38,026 nt of DNA from JAVEDQ01 sp035468175 (GCA_035468175.1 DATITC010000203.1:1-38026); one strand, 5' to 3'. Positions 7,655 to 15,437 are shown, counted from the stretch's first letter. Numbers and translations are program-made. Notes: a model not told the origin generated them from the letters alone.

Positions 7655-7827
7655 CCTCACCCGAATTGCGCGTCGATAAACCGGCGGCGTCCCTGTGTGC
7701 GTGCGGGCATCGACTCGACGAGCACGACGCCATCGCCGCCCGGTACTGCGCGGCGACCGACGCCGGAGACACCGACCGCGGCTGCATCTGCGGTCCCACT
7801 CCGCCTGGGCCGCCGTCCCGACGATGA
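7651..7827 (+). CDS. small Cys-rich RGCVC-type protein, 58 aa
   Basis: A 58-residue protein with a dense set of metal-ligand residues: LCACGHRLDEHDAIAARYC (Cys16, Cys18, His20, His25, Cys33) followed by RGCICG (Cys45, Cys47). This layout matches the short actinobacterial RGCVC proteins, of unknown function and presumably zinc-binding. It starts with GTG, without a Shine-Dalgarno sequence, overlapping the stop of a 21-codon ORF, and ends 24 bp before the RbpA-like gene, so the two are probably co-transcribed. The ligand set suggests a structural zinc knuckle for protein or nucleic-acid contacts; that is inference. Confidence 0.72.
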   Translation: MTSPELRVDKPAASLCACGHRLDEHDAIAARYCAATDAGDTDRGCICGPTPPGPPSRR

Positions 7828-7851
7828 GCCGCACTGTCACGAGGAACGCCG

Positions 7852-8238
7852 ATGGCGGGTCGTGACGTTCTCCGTGGAAGCAAGCCCGGGGCGGGACGCG
7901 GCGGTGAGTCCGACCGCGGCCAACTGGCACCCGGACAACGGATCTCCTACTGGTGCGGCCGTGGCCACGAGACGTCCCCGTGGTTCGCGCAGGATGCGCC
8001 ACCACCGGATGTGTGGGACTGCAGGCGGTGCGGGTCCCCGGCCGGCCAGGACCCCGCGAACCCGCCGGGCGCGGCGCGCGCCGTAGTGGGCCGGACCCAC
8101 CTCAGTCACGTCCAGGAACGCCGTACCGACGACGAAGCCGAAATCCTCCTGCAGGAGGCGTTGGCCAGGCTCCGGCAAGCACCGGCAGGCTCACCCGCCG
8201 TGGACGCACACGAAAAGGCCGCCGGTCCGACCCCCTGA
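7852..8238 (+). CDS. RbpA-like RNA polymerase-binding protein (divergent paralogue)
   Basis: A 128-residue homologue of RbpA, the actinobacterial protein that binds RNA polymerase and principal-type sigma factors and stabilises the open complex. The N-terminal tail retains GRDVLRGSKPGA, the core has CxxxH and CxxC (Cys35, His39, Cys57, Cys60) consistent with zinc, and the linker retains GRTH and ERR. The canonical sigma-interacting helix sequence WDMLLERRS is replaced by LSHVQERRTDDEAEILLQ, so sigma preference may differ. The C-terminal tail after residue 108 is extra. ATG is preceded by GAGGAA. Such a diverged copy is more likely a second RbpA than the housekeeping one. Confidence 0.85.
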   Translation: MAGRDVLRGSKPGAGRGGESDRGQLAPGQRISYWCGRGHETSPWFAQDAPPPDVWDCRRCGSPAGQDPANPPGAARAVVGRTHLSHVQERRTDDEAEILLQEALARLRQAPAGSPAVDAHEKAAGPTP

Positions 8239-8281
8239 GGAAGTCGGCCGACGGCCTTCTACGTGTGCATGCCCGAGGGCC

Positions 8282-8314
8282 GTAGGAACTAGGGCGTTGG
8301 CCCTAGCGACCTAC
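8282..8314. terminator. bidirectional terminator hairpin, rbpA-like / csp
   Basis: CTAGGGC (8289-8295), loop GTTG, GCCCTAG (8300-8306) forms a perfect 7-bp stem, flanked by GTAGG (8282-8286) and CCTAC (8310-8314), which extend it after small bulges. It lies between the convergent RbpA-like and cold-shock genes and can serve both. Confidence 0.7.
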
Positions 8315-8326
8315 CGGATCCGCCCG

Positions 8327-8530
8327 TCAGACGGGACGGACCTGCTCGGCCTGGAGGCCGCGCTGTCCCTGGGTCACGTCGAACTCGACGCGCTGGTTCT
8401 CGTCAAGGTTGCGGTAGCCGCTGGCCTGGATCGCCGAGAAGTGGACGAAAACGTCCGCTCCGCCGTCGTCCGGCGCGATGAAGCCGAAGCCCTTGTCGCT
8501 GTTGAACCACTTCACAGTGCCTTGCACCAT
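8327..8530 (-). CDS. cold-shock domain protein
   Basis: A 67-residue single cold-shock domain. RNP1 is KGFGFIAP and RNP2 is DVFVHFSAI, with the N-terminal MVQGTVKWFNSDKG typical of CspA-type RNA chaperones that melt secondary structure in mRNA and can act as antiterminators. The ATG at 8530 has GAAGGAGAAC just upstream. The frame continues upstream, but those residues are not family-like and are taken as leader. The leader is long (more than 100 nt before any plausible promoter), as often found for csp mRNAs. The gene converges with the RbpA-like gene and diverges from the first GAF-ANTAR gene. Confidence 0.93.
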   Translation of the reverse strand: MVQGTVKWFNSDKGFGFIAPDDGGADVFVHFSAIQASGYRNLDENQRVEFDVTQGQRGLQAEQVRPV

Positions 8531-8784
8531 GTTCTTCTCCTTCGCGAGATCTGTTGCGAGACCCACACCGTGCAGGTCCCGCCAGTCGCGCGGTGATCGC
8601 TCCCACCCGGAAATTGGACCGGGGAAAAGAGAACGCCCGCTGTCGTCAAACCACGGAACGTTCAAGAACGATCGAGGAAATCAACTGCAACCGAGAACTA
8701 CGCTAGCACAGGCGGGGCTCCGCCGACGCAGGACGCAGGCTCACCTCGCTACCGTCGGCCGGAGCACCGCACGAGGAGGTGGGC

Positions 8785-9552
8785 ATGCCGAGCATCGGGG
8801 ACGACCTCACGGCGGCCTTGTACGGATTGTCCCAGCTGGTCCCCGCGCAGGGCTCCTTGGAGACGACGCTCACGCGGATCGCCGAGTTCGCGGTGCAGGC
8901 GATCCCGCACGCGGACGGCGCTGGTCTGACCCTGCTGCGCGGCGATGCGCGCCAGACGGTTGTCGCGAGCGACCAGTTCGTCCGGGCCATCGACGACGTG
9001 CAGTACGCCATCGCCGAAGGTCCGTGCATCACCGCGGTGGAGGAGAACCGCGTCGTGCTCAGCGGGTCGCTCGGCGGCGATCCGCAGTGGCCCCACTTCG
9101 GTCCGAGGATCGGACGCATGGGCGTGCACAGCGCGCTGTCGCTGCCCTTGACGCTCTCCGGCGAGGCCGTCGGGGCACTGAACGTCTACGCCTACCGCAA
9201 GGACGCCTTCGATCCGGAAGCCGCCCGGCTCGCCGAGCTGTTCGCCCGTCCCGCTGCGGCCGGCGTCGTCAACGCGCAGGTGCTGACCGACCTGAAGCAG
9301 ACGGTGAGTCAGCTCCAGGAGGCCCTGACCACGCGGGCCACCATCGACCAAGCCATCGGCCTGATCATGAGCCGGACGGGTGCGTCGTCGGCGGAGGCAT
9401 TCGACCGGCTCCGGAACATGAGCCAGCGGAGCAAGGCCAAGGTCTCGCTCGTCGCCCAGCAGATCCTGGACGAGGCGGTCGGACGAGCTCGCGCCCGCCG
9501 GAAGGGGCGTGAGCCGGAGCCGGACGAGGCCACAGCCGGGCGATTGAACTGA
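8785..9552 (+). CDS. GAF-ANTAR regulator 1
   Basis: A 255-residue regulator with an N-terminal GAF domain (about 15-165; EGPCITAVEENRVVL and VGALNVYAY are typical) and a C-terminal ANTAR domain (about 175-232; RATIDQAIGLIMSRTG). ANTAR domains bind paired RNA hairpins and prevent transcription termination; GAF domains sense small ligands or gases. The ATG at 8785 is favoured over a GTG two codons earlier because the GAGGAGG Shine-Dalgarno sequence ends five bases before it. It is the first of three GAF-ANTAR genes in a row. A TACGCT hexamer near 8699-8704 may be its promoter. Confidence 0.9.
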   Translation: MPSIGDDLTAALYGLSQLVPAQGSLETTLTRIAEFAVQAIPHADGAGLTLLRGDARQTVVASDQFVRAIDDVQYAIAEGPCITAVEENRVVLSGSLGGDPQWPHFGPRIGRMGVHSALSLPLTLSGEAVGALNVYAYRKDAFDPEAARLAELFARPAAAGVVNAQVLTDLKQTVSQLQEALTTRATIDQAIGLIMSRTGASSAEAFDRLRNMSQRSKAKVSLVAQQILDEAVGRARARRKGREPEPDEATAGRLN

Positions 9553-9562
9553 GGCTCGAACC

Positions 9563-9600
9563 GGCCGGATCCGCGGTATGTTCGACCGGCTGATCCGGCC
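9563..9600. other. nested inverted repeat between two GAF-ANTAR genes
   Basis: GGCCGGATC (9563-9571) is perfectly complementary to GATCCGGCC (9592-9600). Inside, CGGT (9574-9577) pairs with ACCG (9585-9588) around a 7-nt loop. There is no U-run, so it is a poor intrinsic terminator. The loop region also contains TATGTT (9577-9582), a possible -10 for the next gene. It could be an RNA target, an operator dyad or a terminator. Confidence 0.5.
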
Positions 9601-9669
9601 CAGCTCTCCGCCCGTCACGGACGCGGTCGGCTCGGTAAGCAGACACCCTGATCCGGTTCGGGAGGTGCT

Positions 9670-10404
9670 ATGGCTCCTCTCAGTCGGGCGGACCGGGTCG
9701 AAGCGGGTCTCCGTGACGCGGTGTCGAGCCCGGACCGGGCGCGCGCAGCCGATCAACTCTGTGCTGCCTGCGTCGAGCTGCTCGACGTCGACGGGGCCGC
9801 GCTGTCGCTGTGGCTGGACGGCGACGCTCGGGGCACCTTCGGCGCCAGCGGCACCCTGAGCCGTCGGCTGGACGAGCTGCAGTTCACCTTCGGCGAAGGC
9901 CCGTGCGTCGATGCCGTGCGGACAGATCGACCGGTCCTCGTCAACGATCTCGACCAGGCCCGCCAAGCTCGCTGGCCGGCATTCACCGGGGCGGCCCTCG
10001 AGGCAGGCGTCGGCGCCATCTTCGCGATGCCGGTCCGGATAGCGGTCATGCCGTTCGGGTCGCTGGACCTTTTCCGGCATCGAGCCGGCGAGCTGTCCGA
10101 CGCCGATCTCAACGCAGGATTCGAGGCCGCCGAACTCGCCACGCTCCCGCTGCTCGACCTCATGAGTTCCCAGGTCGATTGGGCCGCGGTGGGGGAAGGC
10201 GGCGACGCCAGCGAGCAGCTGGCCTCCTTGGAACGGGTAGAGGTCTACCAGGCGGTCGGGATGCTGATAGGCCAGCTGGACGTCACCCCGGCCGAGGCGA
10301 TGGCGAGACTCCGGGGCCACGCATTCTCCACCGGCGCGACCGCCAGCGAGGTGGCCTGGCGCATCGTCGACCGCCGACTCACGCTCGAGGGGGACGTCTT
10401 ATGA
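9670..10404 (+). CDS. GAF-ANTAR regulator 2
   Basis: A 244-residue protein with a GAF domain (about 22-165; GEGPCVDAVRTDRPVLV, then MPFGSLDLFRH) and an ANTAR domain (about 178-235; EVYQAVGMLIGQLDVTPAEA). It lacks a receiver domain, so the input is the GAF pocket. The ATG is preceded by GGGAGGTG. Its stop codon overlaps the ATG of an 11-codon ORF that in turn overlaps the start of regulator 3. Sequence similarity to its neighbours is only domain-level, so this is not a recent duplication. Confidence 0.9.
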   Translation: MAPLSRADRVEAGLRDAVSSPDRARAADQLCAACVELLDVDGAALSLWLDGDARGTFGASGTLSRRLDELQFTFGEGPCVDAVRTDRPVLVNDLDQARQARWPAFTGAALEAGVGAIFAMPVRIAVMPFGSLDLFRHRAGELSDADLNAGFEAAELATLPLLDLMSSQVDWAAVGEGGDASEQLASLERVEVYQAVGMLIGQLDVTPAEAMARLRGHAFSTGATASEVAWRIVDRRLTLEGDVL

Positions 10405-10436
10405 AAGCGCCGATAGGCACTGAGGTGATCGCATGA
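10401..10436 (+). CDS. 11-codon bridging ORF
   Basis: ATG at 10401-10403 overlaps the TGA of GAF-ANTAR 2 (ATGA), and its own TGA at 10434-10436 overlaps the ATG of GAF-ANTAR 3 (ATGA). The peptide would be MKAPIGTEVIA. It contains, in the right place, the Shine-Dalgarno GAGGTG for the next gene, and it has a GGGGGA of its own upstream. It would keep ribosomes on the message between the two large genes. A chance occurrence is possible. Confidence 0.4.
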   Translation: MKAPIGTEVIA

Positions 10437-11191
10437 ACCAGGACCGCGAGCGGGAAGTCAGCCAAGCGTTCGTCACATTGGCCAGCCATCTGGCTCTTGG
10501 CTACGACGTCGTCGACCTGCTCACCACTTTGACGACGAACTGTGCCCGGCTCCTGGACGTCGATTCCGCCGGACTCCTGCTCGCGAACAACCGAGGGGTC
10601 CTACACGTCCTGGCAGCGTCGTCGGACGCCAGCCACGATCTGGAGCTGCTGCAGCTGCAGAGCGAAGAGGGCCCGTGCCTCGACTGCTACCACGGTGGCG
10701 TGCCCGTCAGCATCGCTGATCTCACCAAGGAGACCGAGCGGTGGCCGCGCTTCGCTCCAGCCGCCGTCGAGGCCGGGTTCAGGTCCGTCCACGCGGTGCC
10801 ACTCCGGCTCCGGGACCAATTCCTCGGAGCGGTGAATCTGTTCGGCACCCATGCCGGCGCCCTCAACGAGGACGACTTGAACCTCGGACAGGCGCTCGCA
10901 GACGTCGCGAGCGTCTCGCTCGTCCAGGACAAGCTGGCGACGGACAGCCGGGTCCTCGCCGCACAGCTGCAGAACGCCCTGAACAGCCGGGTCTTGATCG
11001 AGCAGGCCAAGGGCATTCTCGCGCAGTTCGGAAACCTGGAGATGGGCCCAGCCTTCAACGTGCTGCAGCGCTACGCACGGGACCACAACGAGCGGCTCAC
11101 CGATGTGGCGTTCGCGCTGGTGTCGCGGGAGCTGCCGGCCGAGCAGGTCCTCGCCCATGCCGTCCGCAAGGGGGCCGTCGGCCGGCGCTGA
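10433..11191 (+). CDS. GAF-ANTAR regulator 3
   Basis: A 252-residue protein: GAF domain (about 22-165; SEEGPCLDCYHGGVPVSI, then LGAVNLFGTHAG) and ANTAR domain (about 180-235; NSRVLIEQAKGILAQFGN). Role as for other GAF-ANTAR proteins: ligand-controlled RNA binding and antitermination. The ATG has GAGGTG six bases upstream inside an 11-codon ORF coupled to the preceding gene. It is followed by possible terminator hairpins, then the acyltransferase gene after about 200 bp, so it probably ends this transcription unit. Confidence 0.9.
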   Translation: MNQDREREVSQAFVTLASHLALGYDVVDLLTTLTTNCARLLDVDSAGLLLANNRGVLHVLAASSDASHDLELLQLQSEEGPCLDCYHGGVPVSIADLTKETERWPRFAPAAVEAGFRSVHAVPLRLRDQFLGAVNLFGTHAGALNEDDLNLGQALADVASVSLVQDKLATDSRVLAAQLQNALNSRVLIEQAKGILAQFGNLEMGPAFNVLQRYARDHNERLTDVAFALVSRELPAEQVLAHAVRKGAVGRR

Positions 11192-11232
11192 CGCGCGGGC
11201 GCCGACCTGTCCCCCGACCGGGGTCTTCTCTT
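11184..11232 (+). terminator. weak terminator region after GAF-ANTAR 3
   Basis: Two adjacent small hairpins: GGCGC/GCGCC (11184-11188 and 11199-11203) and CCCC-GACC-GGGG (11212-11223), the second followed by the pyrimidine run TCTTCTCTT. Each stem is short, so this is only a moderate candidate. Confidence 0.35.
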
Positions 11233-11243
11233 CATCGAGAACC

Positions 11244-11268
11244 GGCTTACGCTGCCGATGCTGGGTAT
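11244..11268 (+). promoter_or_regulatory. SigB-like promoter candidate for the plsC-like operon
   Basis: GGCT, 15 bases, then GGGTAT (11263-11268). This matches the relaxed Streptomyces SigB-type pattern GNNT-N14-16-GGGTAY. It lies about 120 bp before the acyltransferase start. The GNNT half is weak, so the call rests mainly on GGGTAT and on position. Confidence 0.35.
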
Positions 11269-11388
11269 AAGCGGTGCGGGGCGGTTCCCCGCAGGCCGCG
11301 GTCCCCAGCTACCCGCCCCGTCGGCAAACCGAGTCACCACCCGGCGAGTCGTTCGCACGAGGGAATGCTTCCCGCCTCGGAGGGTCGG

Positions 11389-12093
11389 TTGTTCTACTGG
11401 TTCGTCAAATACCTGCTCCGCCCGGTCTTCCGGTTGCTGTTCCAGCCGGTCGTGACCGGTCAGGAGCACATCCCGCCCGAGGGCGGAGCGTTGCTCGCGA
11501 GCAACCACCTGTCGATGTGCGACTCGTTGTTCCTGCCGGTCATGACCCGCCGACGCGTGACGTTCTTGGCGAAGAACGAGTACTTCACCGGCCGTGGACT
11601 TAAAGGCCGAGCGAAGGCCGGCTTCGTCCGGGGAACCGGGCTGATCCCCCTCGACCGCACGGACTGTGACACGGCCGCGAGCGGTCTGAGCGCGGGCACC
11701 CGTGCCGTCGCCAGGGGTCGCCTGCTCGGCGTCTACCCGGAGGGGACTCGCAGTCCTGACGGGCGCCTCTACCGCGGCAAGACGGGCGTCGCCCGGATCG
11801 CCCTCGAGACCGGCGTGCCCATCGTCCCGGTGGCGATGATCGGGACGGGCCTCGTCCAGCCGATCGGTCGGTCCATGCCTTCCATCGCGAGGGTCGAGAT
11901 CCACATCGGACCGCCGATCCGGCCGCCGTCGCCGGCCAGCGGCGCCGAGGCGACGTGGCAGGCGAGGGAGCTGACCGAACAGGTCATGTCGGCCATCGCC
12001 GCCCTGTCCGGACAGGAGCGCGTCGACGTCGACTGCGCAGGGCACAAGGACGAGCTGATCGCGGTCCCCGTCGGTGCCGGACCCGTCGCATGA
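11389..12093 (+). CDS. 1-acyl-sn-glycerol-3-phosphate acyltransferase family protein
   Basis: A 234-residue PlsC-type acyltransferase that would acylate lysophosphatidate or a related lysolipid at the inner face of the membrane. Motif I is NHLSMCD (HX4D, His40/Asp45) and motif III is YPEGTRSPDGRLYRGKTG (about 116-133); PIVPVAMIGTG is motif IV. The N-terminal helix FYWFVKYLLRPVFRLL is the usual beginning of the actinobacterial group, so I choose the TTG at 11389, with GGAGGG six bases upstream, over an ATG at 11365. Its stop overlaps the start of the hemolysin III-like gene (ATGA), so the two are co-translated. Confidence 0.87.
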   Translation: MFYWFVKYLLRPVFRLLFQPVVTGQEHIPPEGGALLASNHLSMCDSLFLPVMTRRRVTFLAKNEYFTGRGLKGRAKAGFVRGTGLIPLDRTDCDTAASGLSAGTRAVARGRLLGVYPEGTRSPDGRLYRGKTGVARIALETGVPIVPVAMIGTGLVQPIGRSMPSIARVEIHIGPPIRPPSPASGAEATWQARELTEQVMSAIAALSGQERVDVDCAGHKDELIAVPVGAGPVA

Positions 12094-12776
12094 CTGCGGT
12101 CGTCGGTGCGCCGGAGCCGTCCAGCATCCCGGGTCTACCGCTCCTGAAGCCCCGTCTGCGCGGTCACCTGCACCAGTGGGCGTGCCTCGTCTCGGTGGTC
12201 ACCGGCGCGGTGCTGGTGGCTTTCGCGCCCACGGCACGCGGCCGGTTCGCGGCGATCGTCTACGCCGCCAGCGTCACGCTCCTGTTCGGGACCAGCGCCC
12301 TATACCACCGCCGTCCGTGGTCGGCCCGGGCACGGGGACGGATGAAGCGGCTCGACCACGCGATGATCCTGGTCCTGGCCGCGGGCAGCTTCACCCCGAT
12401 GGCGATGCTGCTGCTCACCCGGCCGGCGGCTCGCTGGATGCTGTGGGTCGTCTGGGTGGGGACGGCCTTCGGGGTCGCGATCCGCATACTGTGGCCCGAC
12501 ACACCGCCCTGGGCGGCCGTGCCGCTCTACTTCCTGGTCGGGGGCGTCGCGCTGCTCGCCCTTCCCGCACTGCTCGAGACCGGTCATGTCGTACCCCTGG
12601 CGCTGATGGTGAGCGCGGGCGCGGTCTACATCGCCGGCGGCATCATTCTGGCCAGCCACAGGCCCGACCCACGGCCGGCGGTGTTCGGGTACCACGAGGT
12701 GTTCCACCTGCTCACGCTGGTGGCGGGCATGGCCATCTACGTCCTCAACTCGATCGTGGTCTACGGCGCCACCTGA
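12090..12776 (+). CDS. hemolysin III / PAQR-type membrane protein
   Basis: A 228-residue seven-helix membrane protein of the YqfA/hemolysin III (adiponectin-receptor-like) superfamily. Conserved marks are SALYHRRPWS with downstream RLDHAMIL, AGSFTPMA in the second helix pair, and HEVFHLLT near the end. The Ser, Asp and three His residues form the presumed zinc site; members are thought to be lipid-amide hydrolases or membrane-homeostasis factors. The start ATG overlaps the stop of the PlsC-like gene, linking both to membrane lipid handling. The last 16 bp overlap the end of the convergent molybdoenzyme gene. Confidence 0.87.
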   Translation: MTAVVGAPEPSSIPGLPLLKPRLRGHLHQWACLVSVVTGAVLVAFAPTARGRFAAIVYAASVTLLFGTSALYHRRPWSARARGRMKRLDHAMILVLAAGSFTPMAMLLLTRPAARWMLWVVWVGTAFGVAIRILWPDTPPWAAVPLYFLVGGVALLALPALLETGHVVPLALMVSAGAVYIAGGIILASHRPDPRPAVFGYHEVFHLLTLVAGMAIYVLNSIVVYGAT

Positions 12777-13876
12777 TCCGTAGCAGCGGGCTCCACCACG
12801 TGGACCCGAACCCGAGGCCAGGAGTTGTTCACGTAGCCCTTCGGGTTCCAGAGCGATTCGGGCCGCTCCGGCTGCAACGCCGCAGCGGTGTCCCAGGCTC
12901 GGGCAACGATTTCCGCTTCGCCGGCCGCGAGCTCGACGTCGGCCGACCACAGCGTCCAGGCCCAGGGACCGAGTCTGGTGCCGAGCTGGGCCTGTTGCCA
13001 GGTCGCTCCGCCGTCGCCGCTCACGTCCACGCGACTGACCTCGCGGTCTCCCCCGGCGAGCGCGTATCCGGAGACCACGGTCCGCCCGGCCAGCAGCCGA
13101 TGCCCGTCGTCCGGGACGAGGATCTCGGAGTTGAGCGCGATCGGGCCGAGCGACACCCCGAGCCCGGGACCGGGTGAGCCCTCGGGCGGGAGCAGCCGGT
13201 ACGCGGTCTCCTGGAAGAAGTTGCTCGACGGCTCGGACTGCACGGTGATCCGCTCGACCCACTTGACGCTGCGGGCACCGATGTAGCCGGGGACGACGAC
13301 CCGGACCGGTGCGCCGTGCGGCGGGGTCAGCGGGTCGCCGTTCATCTGCCAGGCCAGCAGCACGTCGCCGGCGAGCGCCTTGGACAGCGGGATGGAACTC
13401 CCGTACGTCTGCGCCGGCTCCGCGATCTCCGAGAAATCGGGAGCCGCGAAGGCCACGTGGGCGCCACCCGCCCGGAGCCCGGCGGACGAGAGGACGTCGG
13501 ACAGCCGGACGCCGGTCCACTCCGCAGTCGAGGTAGCACCCGGGCCCCACGGGTCCTCGCCGGGGATGTCCCGGACCTCGATGAGCCCCTGCCGACGGTT
13601 ACCGGCGCACTGCAGCGTCACGACGACCGTGACCTGCGGGTACTCCTGGAGCTCGGCCAGGCCGAGCACGAGCGGCGCGTCCACCAGTCCCTCCACCCGG
13701 AGGGACCAGCGCTGCGGCTCCAGCTCGGGGATCGGCCCGTGGTTGCGGGTGTAGAAGGTCGGTACCGACGTCAGCCCGGATCCCGTCCGTGCCGACTCGG
13801 CCAGCGCCGCCCTCGTCGGCTCCGCGTTGTACGGCTCCGCCTCGTGAACGACCATGTCCTCGCGCTTGCCCAGCAT
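12761..13876 (-). CDS. sulfite-oxidase-fold molybdopterin oxidoreductase
   Basis: A 371-residue enzyme with a sulfite-oxidase molybdopterin domain (about 35-235) and a C-terminal Mo-co dimerisation, Ig-like domain (about 255-365; SRVDVSGDGGATWQQAQL). The molybdenum-ligating cysteine is Cys90 in VVVTLQCAGNRRQ, and PHGAPVRVVVPGYIGARSVK is the conserved cofactor loop. There is no heme b5 domain and no Tat or Sec signal, so it is probably cytoplasmic; the substrate could be sulfite or another small oxyanion or sulfoxide. The ATG at 13876 is preferred over a much longer upstream extension into the divergent gene; a second ATG lies seven codons inside. It diverges from the GT-C-like membrane gene. 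Confidence 0.87.
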   Translation of the reverse strand: MLGKREDMVVHEAEPYNAEPTRAALAESARTGSGLTSVPTFYTRNHGPIPELEPQRWSLRVEGLVDAPLVLGLAELQEYPQVTVVVTLQCAGNRRQGLIEVRDIPGEDPWGPGATSTAEWTGVRLSDVLSSAGLRAGGAHVAFAAPDFSEIAEPAQTYGSSIPLSKALAGDVLLAWQMNGDPLTPPHGAPVRVVVPGYIGARSVKWVERITVQSEPSSNFFQETAYRLLPPEGSPGPGLGVSLGPIALNSEILVPDDGHRLLAGRTVVSGYALAGGDREVSRVDVSGDGGATWQQAQLGTRLGPWAWTLWSADVELAAGEAEIVARAWDTAAALQPERPESLWNPKGYVNNSWPRVRVHVVEPAATDQVAP

Positions 13877-13976
13877 GGGCGCGTCCTTCCCGGGACTGGG
13901 GCTGAGCAACAATGCTTCTGGGACCCGACACCGCGTCCCCGACGACGGTACGGACGAGCTCGGTGGAGGATCGCAG

Positions 13977-15437
13977 ATGGCGACGTCTCCTGCTGTCGTG
14001 GTCCGTCCTGCGATCGGCCTGGACCGGCACTGGTCGGTGAGCAGCACGTCGGCCGCAGCCGTCGGGTGGTTGCTGCTCGCCACCGTCCTGCAGCTGCTGC
14101 GCTCGCCCGGGGTCCCCGCCTGGCGGGCCGTCTTCGGCGAGGACGGCGGCATTTTCCTGACCGACTCAGTCGCGCACAACACGATCGGGACGATCGGCAC
14201 GCCGTACCAGGGGTACCTGCAGGTCGCTCCGCGCCTGGTCAGCGCGGCCGCGGCGGCCCTCCCGGTCGACGCGGCAGCCGTGGTACTCGCCGGGATCCCG
14301 GCCGCCGTCGTCGCCGCTCTGTCCCTGTACGTGTTCCACGCGAGCGCGGCCGTCTTCCGGCAGCGGGCCAGCCGCGCGGCCCTCGCGGTACTGATCGTGG
14401 CGCTTCCGGTCGGCTACGACATCAACGCGAGTGCGACGAACCTGCACTGGTACCTCGACTTCGCCTGCTGCTGGGTCTTCCTGACCCCGCGGCGGGACCG
14501 GATGGTGATCGCCGAGTGCCTCGTCGTCGGCCTGGCGGCGCTGAGCGATCCGCTGGTGGCACTGGCCCTCCCGCTGGCGATTAGCCAGCTCGTTCGCCCC
14601 CGCCGCGGGCACATGCTGGGCGGAGCAGCGGACCGCGCAGCGGCGCGACGGTCGCGTGTGGTGGTTGGAGTGTTCGCCATCGCGCTGGCCGCGCAGGCTG
14701 CGGTCGTCCTGTTCCGGCAGGCCCCGTCCCCGTTCGTCCGCCTGGACGCGAGCCAGCTCCCGGAGATCTACGGCCTTCGCGTCGCCGGTTCGCTACTGGT
14801 CGGCGACCGCTTCCTGCCCCACCTCGTCCAGGCTGTTGGCTCCGCTGCGGTAGCGGTCGTGGCGGGCGTTGCGGTCCTCGCGCTACTGCTGGCCACGGCT
14901 CGATATGGCACCGCGCGATATGACAGCGCTCGACCTGACTCCCCGCGACGTGCCCGCCTCCTCGTGCTGGGCGGCCTCTCGCTGGCCTGGCTGGTCGTGC
15001 CCCTGGTCCTGCGCGGCACGGCGACCCTGCTGGACACGCCTGCTCCGCCGCTGCCCGGATCGCGCTACATCGTCAACCCGCTGCTGTGGCTGGCTGGCGC
15101 ATTGCTGCTCGCCGTCGAATCGTCCCCCGCCCGTGGCCGAGGGCGGAGGCCCAGCGCCCAGACGCCCGCATTTCTGCTGGGCCTCGTGCTGGTGGTCGGA
15201 CTCCTCTCCAGCTATCGGCTGCCGGCCCAGCGCAGCGATGGTCCGGTCTGGTCGGATTCCCTCACCGCGGCCCGCGCGGTGTGCTTCGCCACGGGCGACC
15301 GCCCTGCTCAGCAGGGCAGATCGGCGGAGAGCCCGTGGGGCAGGGCGGCCGGCCCGGGTGACGTGCTGATCCCCGTGGCGCCGAACGCTCCGCAGCCGAG
15401 GTGGTCGGTCACGATGCCGTGCGTCCGGCTGCACTGA
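13977..15437 (+). CDS. GT-C-like polytopic membrane protein of unknown function
   Basis: A 486-residue protein with about ten hydrophobic segments. After the first helix comes an external loop with FGEDGGIFLTDS and then PYQGYLQVAPRLV; an acidic pair in the first outer loop followed by a YxGYxxxxPR motif is typical of actinobacterial GT-C-fold proteins, which transfer sugars from polyprenyl-phosphate carriers outside the membrane. The C-terminus (SDGPVWSDSLTAARAVC) is a short outer domain. ATG at 13977 has GGTGGAGGA six bases upstream. The stop lies inside an 18-bp tandem repeat. The transferase role is inference; no donor or acceptor can be named. Confidence 0.75.
   Translation: MATSPAVVVRPAIGLDRHWSVSSTSAAAVGWLLLATVLQLLRSPGVPAWRAVFGEDGGIFLTDSVAHNTIGTIGTPYQGYLQVAPRLVSAAAAALPVDAAAVVLAGIPAAVVAALSLYVFHASAAVFRQRASRAALAVLIVALPVGYDINASATNLHWYLDFACCWVFLTPRRDRMVIAECLVVGLAALSDPLVALALPLAISQLVRPRRGHMLGGAADRAAARRSRVVVGVFAIALAAQAAVVLFRQAPSPFVRLDASQLPEIYGLRVAGSLLVGDRFLPHLVQAVGSAAVAVVAGVAVLALLLATARYGTARYDSARPDSPRRARLLVLGGLSLAWLVVPLVLRGTATLLDTPAPPLPGSRYIVNPLLWLAGALLLAVESSPARGRGRRPSAQTPAFLLGLVLVVGLLSSYRLPAQRSDGPVWSDSLTAARAVCFATGDRPAQQGRSAESPWGRAAGPGDVLIPVAPNAPQPRWSVTMPCVRLH

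Noticed and set aside
8749..10320. 523-codon minus-strand frame opposite two GAF-ANTAR genes
   Set aside because: It spans two genes and their gap, is antisense, and lacks any motif.
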